Shown: positions 36,051 through 44,348, counted from the stretch's first letter. The stretch: 44,727 nucleotides of DNA from Syntrophaceae bacterium (GCA_003153775.1 PMBI01000055.1:8366-53092); one strand, 5' to 3'. Numbers and translations: made by a program. The notes: generated by a model not told the origin, from the sequence alone.

Positions 36051-36515
36051 TTACGGTTTGTTGATGGTAACGTCGAGATACTTTCTACCCCATGCCTTGC
36101 AATCTTTTTCATCGGGGAAGAAAATGTCGATGTGGTCTCCTTTGATGGCAGTGCCGGTATCGTGCACCTCTCCCCAACCGTAACCGGGGACATACATCTT
36201 CGTGCCGTAAGGGTACCTGCTGATGTCCGCTGCGATTGTCCCCTTTTTTGCCTTGGTTCCGTCGGATGTGACGCCCACTTTCTTCCGCTCTCCCTCGTGG
36301 GGTCCGTACGCATAGACCGGCGGCATCAGGAAGCAGCCGTATTTGTTTTTCCAGCCCGTCGATTTCTTGCCGGCGTCATAGGCGGTAACGAGCATCTTCC
36401 GCGTTTCTGTCTTGCCGTATTCACGGGGAATGGTGGCGCATCCGGAGACAAGCATGATTGACAAAGTGGAAATGCTAAGCGCAAGTAAAAAGACTTTTTG
36501 TAAACGTGGCATCAT
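36051..36515 (-). CDS. 3D-domain lipoprotein (MltA/RlpA-like double-psi barrel)
   Basis: A 154-residue exported protein. The signal peptide ends in a lipobox (LVSGC, cysteine near residue 26), so it is probably a lipoprotein. The C-terminal half is a 3D domain, named for three conserved aspartates: TIAADISRYPYGT, GYGWGEVHDTGTAIKGDHIDIFF (Asp in VHDTG, two Asp in GDHIDIF). The fold occurs at the C-terminus of MltA and in resuscitation-factor-like or cell-wall lytic proteins, so a role in peptidoglycan turnover is likely. Two adjacent ATGs (36515, 36512) are possible starts; the ribosome binding site is weak. Confidence 0.88.
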   Translation of the reverse strand: MMPRLQKVFLLALSISTLSIMLVSGCATIPREYGKTETRKMLVTAYDAGKKSTGWKNKYGCFLMPPVYAYGPHEGERKKVGVTSDGTKAKKGTIAADISRYPYGTKMYVPGYGWGEVHDTGTAIKGDHIDIFFPDEKDCKAWGRKYLDVTINKP

Positions 36516-36689
36516 GATTCTCTGAAATCCTGATGATATATGCGAGGCAAGCTACCATAACGACGGCCTCTATTTCAAGGCAAGTTTGGACTCATCTATT
36601 ATTGCTCATCTTGATTTTCCGGATTATTGCCTTAGCGAATGAATTGTCAGGGGCTATTATGGGCGTCGCTCCAGTGGATTTCCAAGCAT

Positions 36690-38672
36690 CTACATGTCTA
36701 CACGGATCGGCAATATGACGGTGGTGATGCCCTTCCACTGCAAGCGCCGCTGAATCGCAAAGGCGGTTTCATTGTGCAGCACCTTCTGGAAAGGGTTTTC
36801 TTCACGGAAGATCAGCTTCCCGGTGAAGACCGTAGCTCTCGGAAACTCCTTCACAAGAGACTCGCACAGCCCCGTTGCAGTGTCAGCTACGTCGGTTCCT
36901 ATCTCTATTCTGTAGTCAGCGGGGAATCCGTAGGAACGGACAAGGCGGACGTATTTTGTCAGATCGCTCTCTACGGATTTTTTCAGTGCATCTATTTCCG
37001 CTATGCCTTTGAATGAACCGGAGTCGATTTCTCCTACAGAGACAAAAATAAAATTCTTGTAGAGTTTGGGAAATTCACGGACAACGGAGAGCCACACATG
37101 AAGACCAAATCCGCTATAGCCCCTTACGAGCAGTATCGCCGTGGTCTCTTTAGTATCCAACGGGTCGTTATTGGGCTGACTGCCTCTGGGGAGTTCAGAC
37201 AGAATCTCCTCGAGTTGGCGAACCCCTCTGCGGACTTTTCTGTAGTGTCCCCTGATCAGATAGCACAGCCCGATAACTCCGGAGGTGATTAAGAGGGTCA
37301 GCCAGCCGCCCTCTTCAAACTTAATAACTACAGTAATGAGGAGGATTGTGAGGCAGAGGACCAGGCCCACCACATGCACCGCAATATGTCTTTTCCATGC
37401 CTTATCCTTCTCCCTGTTACGGAAGAAAAAAGTCGCCATTCCGAACTGTGACAATGTAAAGGTGAGAAACACGTTGATGGAGTACATGACAACGAGTGCG
37501 GAAACGGAACCGTCGGTGTATAGTAAGAGCAGAAGGGCTGCACCGCCCATGAGCAGAACGCCGTCCTGCATGGAAAGGCGCTCCGATAGCGATGCGAAGC
37601 GACGGGGCAACCAGGAATCGATAGCCATATTTGCCATAACACTTGGTCCCCCTGCGAATCCTGACTGAGCGCCAACCATGAGCAGGGCTCCTTCGGAGAG
37701 AATCGTTATCAGCGCGATCGTTCCGCCGAGCGGCCAATTACCAAAGGTGAGATCGGCAAGTACGGCATTCAACGTTCTGCCCGGAGCAGGCACTATTTGG
37801 TAAAGCGAATAGCAGAATAGGAGGCCTGCCGCCGTAATTGCAAGCGATGTAGCCAGGTATACCATCGTGCGTTTGCCTGTCTGAACTTTGGGCTCACGCA
37901 TCATCTGCATGGCGTTGGAAACCGCTTCAATCCCCGTATAGGTACCACCCCCGAGAGAGAAAGCCCTGAGAAAGATGGCCAGCATGGTTACATAGCCTAT
38001 GGCGGAGACATCATATCTGAAATTCTCCTCGAACGCCCGTGCAACCGGCCCAACCTGATTGGCGTGGCTCAGAATGCCATAACCGATCAGCAGAATGTGT
38101 GTTACTACAAATGTCATAAAAATGGGTGCGAGCGCTGTTACAGACTCCTTCACCCCTCTTAAGTTCATGACAACAAGTAGGAGGATCAGGAAGACCACGA
38201 AGATCAATTTGTACTTAAGAAATGTGACGGGTAAATAGCTGAACAAGGCATCGCCGCAGGAGGCAAGAGATACCGTGATGGTCAGTACGTAATCAACGAG
38301 GAGGGCGCATCCGGATATCACCCCCGCGTTCTTGCCGATCGTGTGGGTGGAGACAATATATCCACCGCCTCCATGGGGGAAATGCTCGATGATACGTGAA
38401 TAGGCGTATGAGATGATAAAAACCGTCAATGCCGTCGCCAAGGCCAGGAACACGGCGAGGTAGGTGTGGGGACCGAGCGCTTTGAAGGCCTCTTCCGGAC
38501 CGTATGAAGAAGAGGAAAGGCCGTCGGCTCCCAGGCCGATCCAAGCAAGGACGGGGATGAGAGATATTCTGTGGAATATCGAAGGCTCGTGGATATCTCG
38601 AGGCGGCCCTATCAATTTACGGCGCAACTTCCCAGCGAATTGTCTTTTATGCCCCGGATCTTCAGAATTCAT
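36690..38672 (-). CDS. APC-family permease with C-terminal soluble domain, KimA-like (potassium) or amino acid transporter
   Basis: A 660-residue membrane protein: about 12 helices (residues 40-470) followed by a cytoplasmic domain of about 160 residues. The opening PVLAWIGLGADGLSSSSYGPEEAF and EHFPHGGGGYIVS match the KimA/YdaO group of the APC superfamily, whose Bacillus member is a high-affinity K+ transporter controlled by c-di-AMP. Many genomes label such proteins as amino acid permeases, so the substrate is not settled; the presence of kup and trkAH nearby is only mild support for potassium. The start ATG has no visible Shine-Dalgarno, and no other methionine lies upstream of the first helix. 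Confidence 0.85.
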   Translation of the reverse strand: MNSEDPGHKRQFAGKLRRKLIGPPRDIHEPSIFHRISLIPVLAWIGLGADGLSSSSYGPEEAFKALGPHTYLAVFLALATALTVFIISYAYSRIIEHFPHGGGGYIVSTHTIGKNAGVISGCALLVDYVLTITVSLASCGDALFSYLPVTFLKYKLIFVVFLILLLVVMNLRGVKESVTALAPIFMTFVVTHILLIGYGILSHANQVGPVARAFEENFRYDVSAIGYVTMLAIFLRAFSLGGGTYTGIEAVSNAMQMMREPKVQTGKRTMVYLATSLAITAAGLLFCYSLYQIVPAPGRTLNAVLADLTFGNWPLGGTIALITILSEGALLMVGAQSGFAGGPSVMANMAIDSWLPRRFASLSERLSMQDGVLLMGGAALLLLLYTDGSVSALVVMYSINVFLTFTLSQFGMATFFFRNREKDKAWKRHIAVHVVGLVLCLTILLITVVIKFEEGGWLTLLITSGVIGLCYLIRGHYRKVRRGVRQLEEILSELPRGSQPNNDPLDTKETTAILLVRGYSGFGLHVWLSVVREFPKLYKNFIFVSVGEIDSGSFKGIAEIDALKKSVESDLTKYVRLVRSYGFPADYRIEIGTDVADTATGLCESLVKEFPRATVFTGKLIFREENPFQKVLHNETAFAIQRRLQWKGITTVILPIRVDM

Positions 38673-38735
38673 AGAGTGTTATTTGTGCCGTGGATTTATT
38701 ACCCGGATGATACTCTTGGTATATGGTAAGATTAA

Positions 38736-39083
38736 TCAGGTAATCGGGTTTTCAACATGAATACCCTCACCGACCTGACCACAGAGAAAGCCGCGCTTTC
38801 CGTTAAGATGCGTACCCTGCTCGTCATAGATTCTAATGGAAAAATCCTCGGTGAGAATTTTCAAATGGAGTGATCTGCCGTCCGCGATTGTAATCTGTAT
38901 TGGTTTGCAATTCGTGGGGAGATTGTCAGTATCAGTGTCCTTAAATGACAGTTCATGTTTGCCGGGTTCGATTTTCAACGAAGTGGATTGCAGTGAAAAT
39001 ACCTCACCATCCTCGCGTCCGTCGAGAAGAGTGATGTAAGTGAAATGCCTGCTGAGGTTTGTAACAGTTAATTCGGCACTCAT
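38736..39083 (-). CDS. Unrecognised 115-residue protein, probably beta-rich; leaderless transcript likely
   Basis: I do not recognise this protein. It has no signal peptide or membrane helix. The sequence alternates hydrophobic and polar residues (MSAELTVTNL, KIEPGKHELSF, SLHLKILTEDFSIRIY), which suggests a small beta sandwich, perhaps of the PEGA or carboxypeptidase-regulatory type. There are two cysteines. The ATG has no ribosome binding site, but a perfect consensus promoter ends eight bases before it, so the mRNA would have almost no leader. It lies 205 bases behind the lone receiver gene and 63 bases ahead of the APC permease gene, on the same strand; a link to the permease is possible but unproven. 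Confidence 0.65.
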   Translation of the reverse strand: MSAELTVTNLSRHFTYITLLDGREDGEVFSLQSTSLKIEPGKHELSFKDTDTDNLPTNCKPIQITIADGRSLHLKILTEDFSIRIYDEQGTHLNGKRGFLCGQVGEGIHVENPIT

Positions 39084-39091
39084 AATTTTGC

Positions 39092-39120
39092 ATTATAAAA
39101 TGGGCCGGAGATGGTGTCAA
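39092..39120 (-). promoter_or_regulatory. Perfect consensus sigma70 promoter predicting a leaderless mRNA
   Basis: On the minus strand, TTGACA (39120-39115), exactly 17 bases, then TATAAT (39097-39092): 12 of 12 consensus bases. The next ATG starts at 39083, eight bases after the -10, so the expected start site (about 7 bases after the -10) leaves a leader of about two bases. Confidence 0.85.
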
Positions 39121-39288
39121 ATGAAAATACGGTATTATGATAAGGGTTAGGGCGATTTCGTTTATGTTCTGATTTTTCACGGTGGCATATTGAAACACGT
39201 GGAACAAGCGGGTCGCGGTCAGTGAATTGTCAATGACTTGAGATGTTTGTCTATTTCTCGATCTAAATTTTTCTTAAATTGAGAAACA

Positions 39289-39657
39289 TTATTCCGGAAG
39301 CACAAGCTGCAGCATTTTAAGCAGATCTTCGGCCTTGAAAGGCTTGGCAAGAAAGTATTGGCCGCCTATCTTGTGGCTCTTCGGGACTTCGCTTGGCTTA
39401 ACGGCGCCGGTAAGAAAAAGCACGGGAATCTTAGATGTGTTAGGGTCGTCTTTCATTTCATGTGCAACAGTCGACCCATCCATGTCCGGCATCATTAAAT
39501 CCAGTATTACTGCGTCAGGTCTTAACTGTTTGCATTTTCTCAGTCCTTCCTCTCCGGTATGCGCAGCGTGCACCTCATAACCATTTGCTGTGAGCCGCAA
39601 TTCCACTATTTTAACTATGTCAGGATCATCATCGACAACAAGAATTACCTTTCCCAC
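39289..39657 (-). CDS. Single-domain response regulator (CheY-like receiver)
   Basis: A 122-residue receiver without output domain. The acidic pocket is VVDDDPD (residues about 7-13), the phosphoacceptor aspartate is in VILDLMMPDMDG (about Asp53), and the switch threonine and lysine are in LFLTG and AKPF. It could relay phosphate from a kinase such as the seven-PAS hybrid, or act on a protein partner; no kinase gene is adjacent. Translation starts at GTG with AGGAGG four bases upstream. It is not a PhoB candidate because it has no DNA-binding domain. Confidence 0.93.
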   Translation of the reverse strand: MGKVILVVDDDPDIVKIVELRLTANGYEVHAAHTGEEGLRKCKQLRPDAVILDLMMPDMDGSTVAHEMKDDPNTSKIPVLFLTGAVKPSEVPKSHKIGGQYFLAKPFKAEDLLKMLQLVLPE

Positions 39658-39724
39658 TGGGCCTCCTCCTCAATCTTAAAAACAGACAGCCGATAGCTTT
39701 TATTGGCATCCCGGACTCTATTTC

Positions 39725-40024
39725 TCAATCCTTCTTCCTTGATTCTTCTTTCATCCTGTCGAGCTCTTCTTTATACTTTTCGGCTTGGGCTCTTACCATT
39801 TCGATTTCTTCCCTTGCCTTTGCCAGACTTTCCTCCTGTTTTTGCCTTTCTTCCCTCAGCTTGTCCTGAATTTCATCAAGACCGATATAAACGGCAAGTA
39901 TACCGCCAAGTACAATAATGATGGGGATTCCGCCCTTCAGGATGATAACAAAATCACTCCACCAGAATATGAGACCTAAGAGTCCGATAATTACCGAGAC
40001 GACACCGCCAATTAGCAATGACAT
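39725..40024 (-). CDS. Small membrane protein with C-terminal coiled coil (MamI-like N-terminus)
   Basis: A 99-residue protein: two hydrophobic helices (residues about 3-23 and 30-50), then a highly charged heptad-like helix rich in Glu, Lys and Gln to the end. The helix pair, with GLLGLIFWW and a later GGIPIIIVLGGILAVYIG, resembles by eye the magnetosome membrane protein MamI, but no other magnetosome gene is present and simple two-helix proteins can look alike by chance. The start at 40024 has AGGAGG seven bases upstream; the open frame reaches back to 40120, but that part is not credible. It lies 67 bases ahead of the receiver gene. Confidence 0.75.
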   Translation of the reverse strand: MSLLIGGVVSVIIGLLGLIFWWSDFVIILKGGIPIIIVLGGILAVYIGLDEIQDKLREERQKQEESLAKAREEIEMVRAQAEKYKEELDRMKEESRKKD

Positions 40025-40115
40025 GGCCTGACCTCCTATTAAACAATTCAACGATAATGCGTCGAGGCGGAAACAATTGCTGTAAGGTGCTAATATTTGT
40101 AATATATTAAGGTGG

Positions 40116-40144
40116 AACATAACACAGTATTAAGGCGCAGGCAA
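40116..40144 (-). promoter_or_regulatory. Candidate promoter for the 99-residue membrane protein gene
   Basis: On the minus strand, TTGCCT (40144-40139), 17 bases, then TATGTT (40121-40116). Four of six matches in each box with ideal spacing; the leader would be about 85 bases. Confidence 0.35.
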
Positions 40145-40217
40145 GGTGAAAGTTAACAAATTTCAAAGGAATGTCCGGCGCAAGGGCGTGGATTCAAGGA
40201 AGATGGGAAAATATTCC

Positions 40218-40246
40218 TTGACATTATCAGCAAATACTTTTAGGTT
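40218..40246 (+). promoter_or_regulatory. Candidate promoter upstream of the liv operon
   Basis: TTGACA at 40218-40223, 17 bases, then TAGGTT at 40241-40246. The -35 is perfect and the -10 poor, which would suit an activator-dependent promoter. The leader to livK would be about 240 bases and includes the small frame and the hairpin. Confidence 0.35.
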
Positions 40247-40276
40247 TCGCGGACTATCAGAAACAGTGACGAGCCA

Positions 40277-40336
40277 ATGAAAAAAGAATTCCTGGATCTC
40301 CTAAACGAACAGACCCGCTCTAAATACACATATTGA
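40277..40336 (+). CDS. Possible 19-residue leader peptide or gene remnant
   Basis: An ATG at 40277 opens 19 codons (MKKEFLDLLNEQTRSKYTY) to a TGA at 40334-40336. It begins about 24 bases after the expected start of the 40218-40246 promoter and is followed directly by a hairpin. The Shine-Dalgarno (GACGAG) is weak. The peptide has no run of Leu, Ile or Val codons beyond three leucines, so classical attenuation is not obvious. It may be chance or the start of a lost gene. Confidence 0.25.
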   Translation: MKKEFLDLLNEQTRSKYTY

Positions 40337-40337
40337 T

Positions 40338-40372
40338 GCCTGCTGTGCGCCTCGTTGGGCGGGCATGCAGGC
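40338..40372 (+). other. Stem-loop in the liv leader
   Basis: GCCTGC at 40338-40343 pairs with GCAGGC at 40367-40372, with an inner CGCC/GGCG pairing (40348-40351 with 40358-40361). No T-run follows, so it is not an intrinsic terminator. It begins one base after the small-frame stop. Confidence 0.5.
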
Positions 40373-40490
40373 CTAATCCGAATCAACCCCAGACAGATTT
40401 AATCCCCATAATTAAAAGTAAAAGAATAATTGTACCGCTTTCTTAATGGGAGGATTACAAAGGAATGATAAATTTATCAGGAGGTACAAC

Positions 40491-41636
40491 ATGTTAAAGA
40501 AAATAATCATAAAATCAATTTGCATTTTCTCTCTTCTTCTTGTCTTTACGGTAAACTCGTGGTCGCAGGAGCCGATTAAGATCGGAGGACTGTTTGCCGT
40601 AACCGGTCCGCCGTCATTTCTCGGCGAACCGGAACGTAATACGGCCAACATGATGGTGGATCAAATCAACAAGACAGGCGGCATCAAGGGGCGGAAGCTG
40701 AAACTGGTATTCTACGATACCCAGGGTGATGCCACTAAGGCAGTGCAGGCCGCCACACGACTCATCAAGGAAGACCGGGTCAGCGCCATCATTGGGCCCA
40801 GCACGACGGGCGAGACAATGGCCGTAATTCCTGTTGTCGAAAATGCGGGTATTCCGCTGATTTCTTGCGCCGCAGGAATCAAGATTACGGAACCGGTAAA
40901 GAAATGGGTATTTAAGACGGCCCAGAATGATTCCCTGGCAGTGGAGCGCATCTATGATCATCTGAGAAAGCGGAATCTGCATAGTGTTGCCATACTCACA
41001 GTATCCGACGGCTTCGGGGCTTCGGGCAGGGAACAGTTAAAACTTCGTGCGAGAGACTCCGGCATCACCATAGTAGCCGATGAGATCTACGGGCCCAACG
41101 ATACGGACATGACGGCGCAGCTGGTCAAAATACGCGGGAGCAAGGCGCAGGCCATTATTTGCTGGGGAACGAATCCGGGACCCGCCAAGGTGGCCAGAAA
41201 CGCCAAGCAACTCGGGCTTAGCCTGCCACTCTATATGAGCCACGGCGTTTCTTCGAAAAAATTTATAGAACTGGCCGGAGATGCAGCGGAAGGGATAACC
41301 CTCCCCTCGGGCCGGGTCATTGTTGCGAATGTGCTTGCAAAATCCGATCCGCAGAAAAAATCACTGCTCGCTTTCGTAAACGATTACAAGAATCATTACA
41401 GGGTGGAGGGGGATCATTTCGGTGGTCACGCATGGGATGCGGTCATGCTTCTCAAAAGTGCGATTGAACGTGGAGATGGCTCGCCCGCCTCTATTCGTAA
41501 TGAACTTGAGAATACCCGCAATTTTAAAGGAATCGGCGGCATATTCAACTTCACTCCTCAAGACCACGCAGGTCTGACAAAGGACGCCTTTGTTCTTGTC
41601 ACGGTTAAGAACAGGGAATGGATGCTGGTAAAGTAA
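40491..41636 (+). CDS. livK: Branched-chain amino acid-type ABC transporter substrate-binding protein
   Basis: A periplasmic binding protein of about 381 residues, type I fold (Peripla_BP_6). A signal peptide (MLKKIIIKS, hydrophobic core, cleavage near SWS-QEP) is followed by IKIGGLFAVTGPPSFLGEPE. The inter-lobe pocket residues typical of LivJ/LivK appear in IGPSTTGETMAVIPV. The Liv family imports Leu/Ile/Val, but relatives bind amides, urea or aromatic acids, and substrate choice is open; in an organism of this type an aromatic or short-chain acid is plausible. The start at 40491 has AGGAGG six bases upstream; the frame extends back to 40446 without support. First gene of livKHMGF. Confidence 0.9.
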   Translation: MLKKIIIKSICIFSLLLVFTVNSWSQEPIKIGGLFAVTGPPSFLGEPERNTANMMVDQINKTGGIKGRKLKLVFYDTQGDATKAVQAATRLIKEDRVSAIIGPSTTGETMAVIPVVENAGIPLISCAAGIKITEPVKKWVFKTAQNDSLAVERIYDHLRKRNLHSVAILTVSDGFGASGREQLKLRARDSGITIVADEIYGPNDTDMTAQLVKIRGSKAQAIICWGTNPGPAKVARNAKQLGLSLPLYMSHGVSSKKFIELAGDAAEGITLPSGRVIVANVLAKSDPQKKSLLAFVNDYKNHYRVEGDHFGGHAWDAVMLLKSAIERGDGSPASIRNELENTRNFKGIGGIFNFTPQDHAGLTKDAFVLVTVKNREWMLVK

Positions 41637-41693
41637 TGTCTGGAATCTGCAAGGTCATATTGATATGATTTCCAGGATATAAGTATTAGTCCT

Positions 41694-42578
41694 ATGGAAC
41701 TTATTGAGCAGTTGCTGCAATATACTCTGTCCGGTCTCTCTACAGGGGCGATTTACGCCCTCATCGGGCTTGGTTTCGCCATCATCTACAATTCCACGAG
41801 CATAATCAACTTTGCTCAGGGTGAGTTTGTGATGCTTGGCGGTATGCTGACGTTATTCTTCCACGTCACCCTCGGGCTTTACCTTCCGCTTGCCGTCGTC
41901 CTTGCCATTGCAGCTGCAACGGCAGTGGGCGCATTATTTGAACGCCTCGCCATCAGCCCCCTTAAGGATGCTGAACCGATCATTCTCGTCATCATCACCA
42001 TAGGCGGAAGCATTCTTATCCGTGGAGTTGCCATGCTCCTTTGGGGAAAGGATACGCACGCCCTGCCTATGTTTTCCGGAGATGATCCGATCATTTTGCT
42101 GGGCGCCGCAATAATGCCCCAGAACATTTGGATCTTTGGCGTGACGCTGATTATCATCACGGCGAACAGGCTCTTTTTCCATCACAGCGTAAGCGGGAAA
42201 GCGATGCGCGCCTGCTCTTTCAACCGCATAGCGTCAAGGCTTGTCGGAATCGATGTCAAGCGCATGATCCTCTTTTCCTTCATCATAAGTTCGGCCATGG
42301 GCGCCGTAGCGGGAATCATCATCGCGCCCCTTACCATGACGTCGTATGATGTGGGCGTCATGCTCGGACTGAAGGGGTTCTGTGCCGCCATCATCGGCGG
42401 CATGAGCACCGGCATGGGAACGGTTGCCGGCGGTTTGATCGTAGGCGTTCTGGAGTCTCTCGGGGCGGGCTTAATATCGTCAGGTTATAAGGACGCCATT
42501 GCCTTTATCATTCTCCTCGTCATTCTGCTAATCAGGCCTCAGGGGTTATTCGGAAAAGGAGAAGCGGAAAGGGTATAA
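41694..42578 (+). CDS. livH: Branched-chain amino acid-type ABC permease LivH
   Basis: A 294-residue inner-membrane permease with about eight helices. The LivH hallmarks are the opening LSGLSTGAIYALIGLGFAII, INFAQGEFVMLGG, and the late cytoplasmic loop and GGMSTGMGTVAGGLIVGVLE. With LivM it forms the channel served by the LivG/LivF ATPases. The start ATG has only a weak ribosome binding site; livK ends 57 bases before it. Confidence 0.94.
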   Translation: MELIEQLLQYTLSGLSTGAIYALIGLGFAIIYNSTSIINFAQGEFVMLGGMLTLFFHVTLGLYLPLAVVLAIAAATAVGALFERLAISPLKDAEPIILVIITIGGSILIRGVAMLLWGKDTHALPMFSGDDPIILLGAAIMPQNIWIFGVTLIIITANRLFFHHSVSGKAMRACSFNRIASRLVGIDVKRMILFSFIISSAMGAVAGIIIAPLTMTSYDVGVMLGLKGFCAAIIGGMSTGMGTVAGGLIVGVLESLGAGLISSGYKDAIAFIILLVILLIRPQGLFGKGEAERV

Positions 42579-42583
42579 GATTA

Positions 42584-43567
42584 TTGGACGGATGGATGAA
42601 ACGTGAATTGATGAAGTTTCTTGTATTTGCTGCTGCAGTCCTCACGGCCCCACTGTTCCTCAAGGGCGGCTATATTGTGAATGTGCTGGTCTTCGTCGGC
42701 ATTTATACTATCTTAGCCGTGGCTCTGAACCTGCTGCTCGGGCTGGCCGGTCAAATCTCCCTCGGGCAGGCGGCATTTTTCGGACTTGGCGCTTACATAT
42801 CCGGGGTGTTAACGGCGACATATGCAGCCAATCCCTGGGTGGCCATGGTCATCGCCGTCATTGCCGTGGGTGCTATAGCCTTTGCCCTCGGCTTTCCCAT
42901 CCTCAAACTCAAGGGACATTACCTGGCAATGGCGACGCTCGGCATGGGGATTATCGTCTACATCATCTTCAATGAGACTGTCGATATAACGGGCGGCCCT
43001 TCAGGACTGTCTGGTATACCGAATCTCTCTATCGGCGGCATTGTCTTCAATACAGACATGAAAAATTATTACCTGGTTTGGTCCTTCGTCATCGTCACGA
43101 TACTCTTGTCTGTCAATCTTTCCCAATCAAGGATCGGCAGGGCTCTTCGGGCCATTCACGACTCCGAAGTTGCAGCCCGCATCCTCGGAGTGAATGTCAG
43201 ACTCTTGAAAGTGCAGATTTTCACCGTTTCTGGCATCTTCTCTGCCCTTGCCGGAAGCCTCTATGCCCACACTGTTCAATTTATCTCGCCCGCATCCTTC
43301 GGGTTCAATGTTTCCATAGAGCTCCTTACTATGGTGATTATCGGGGGACTGGGCAGTATCTACGGCTCTTTCCTGGGCGCCGCTATTCTGACTTTGCTGC
43401 CCGAGCTTTTCAGGACTTTTCAGGATTATGATATTGTCGTTTACGGTACTGTTCTGATAGTAATGACCATGTTCATGCCGGGCGGCCTCGTGCGAGGTGT
43501 ACCGCTTCTGGCGAGATCCCTGCTTGTCAGGGTAAAGGCCGGCCTCTCTTCTGAGAAAAGTGTTTAG
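42584..43567 (+). CDS. livM: Branched-chain amino acid-type ABC permease LivM
   Basis: A 327-residue permease with about nine helices. Typical are ALNLLLGLAGQISLGQAAFFGLGAY, a GGPSGLSGIPN loop, RALRAIHDSEVAARILGVNV (the loop facing the ATPases) and GGLGSIYGSFLGA. The frame opens at a TTG (42584) five bases after livH; the ATG at 42596 is an equal candidate for the start, as neither has a strong ribosome binding site. Confidence 0.94.
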   Translation: MDGWMKRELMKFLVFAAAVLTAPLFLKGGYIVNVLVFVGIYTILAVALNLLLGLAGQISLGQAAFFGLGAYISGVLTATYAANPWVAMVIAVIAVGAIAFALGFPILKLKGHYLAMATLGMGIIVYIIFNETVDITGGPSGLSGIPNLSIGGIVFNTDMKNYYLVWSFVIVTILLSVNLSQSRIGRALRAIHDSEVAARILGVNVRLLKVQIFTVSGIFSALAGSLYAHTVQFISPASFGFNVSIELLTMVIIGGLGSIYGSFLGAAILTLLPELFRTFQDYDIVVYGTVLIVMTMFMPGGLVRGVPLLARSLLVRVKAGLSSEKSV

Positions 43568-43579
43568 GGGAATTATAAG

Positions 43580-44332
43580 TTGCTCAAGATAGAAAGCATG
43601 ACAAAAATATTCGGCGGCCTCACGGCGCTACAGGATGTTTCCTTCTCAATTTCAGCGTGCGACATTACCGGCATCATCGGTCCCAATGGAGCTGGCAAGA
43701 CAACGCTGTTTAATGTTGTAACTGGTATCTATGATCCCACATCCGGCAAGGTCTACTATGACGGGAAAGACATAACCGGATTTTCCCCGGAGAAGCTTGC
43801 CAGACTCGGCTTGGTGCGCACGTTTCAGGGTATTGAATTGTTCGGTCAAATGACGGTTCTGGAAAATGTCATGGTTGGTCTTCATACAAGGTCACAAAGT
43901 GGCATCATTGCTTCGGCCTTAAAATTGCCCGCCCATTTGCGGGAGGAACGCCGGATCAGGGAACGGGCGATCTCCTGGCTCGAATTTGCAGGCATCGCGG
44001 ACCTGGCTGGTATGAAAGCGGCCAACTTGCCGTTCGGCAAGGGGAGGCTTCTCGAGATAGCGCGCGCGATGGCCGTTGAACCCAGGATCATTCTCCTCGA
44101 CGAACCGGCAGCGGGCCTCAATAGCAGGGAGACTTCCGATCTCGCCCTGCTGATTATGAGAATAAAGGATGCGGGGATTACAGTAGCCCTTGTGGAACAT
44201 GATATGGAGCTGGTCATGGGAATCTGCAGCCGTATCGTAGTTCTCAATCTCGGGCATAAACTTGCCGAAGGGACGCCGCGACAGATTCAGGAAGACGAAC
44301 AAGTGATAACTGCTTACCTGGGCGAGGGTTAA
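43580..44332 (+). CDS. livG: Branched-chain amino acid-type ABC ATPase LivG
   Basis: A 250-residue cytoplasmic ATPase. Walker A is GPNGAGKTT, the LVRTFQGIELF block follows the Q-loop, the signature region is LPFGKGRLLEIARAM (where the standard LSYGQQR is degenerate, as often in LivG), and Walker B is IILLDEPAAGLN. The last third has the H-loop VEHDMELVMG and the usual LivG C-terminus ending in VITAYLGEG. A TTG start follows AGGGG nine bases upstream, 12 bases after livM. Confidence 0.94.
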   Translation: MLKIESMTKIFGGLTALQDVSFSISACDITGIIGPNGAGKTTLFNVVTGIYDPTSGKVYYDGKDITGFSPEKLARLGLVRTFQGIELFGQMTVLENVMVGLHTRSQSGIIASALKLPAHLREERRIRERAISWLEFAGIADLAGMKAANLPFGKGRLLEIARAMAVEPRIILLDEPAAGLNSRETSDLALLIMRIKDAGITVALVEHDMELVMGICSRIVVLNLGHKLAEGTPRQIQEDEQVITAYLGEG

Positions 44333-44348
44333 CGGTGCTTTGTCAATA

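Larger units (their letters stand above)
40025..40490. other. Divergent intergenic region between the 99-residue membrane protein and the liv operon
   Basis: These 466 bases hold candidate promoters in both directions (40116-40144 minus, 40218-40246 plus), a 19-codon open frame at 40277-40336, and a hairpin at 40338-40372. Beyond the livK ribosome binding site I see nothing else. Confidence 0.5.

Noticed and set aside
39289-39657. Missing PhoB
   Set aside because: The receiver is single-domain and far from the pst operon; no winged-helix output domain is present.
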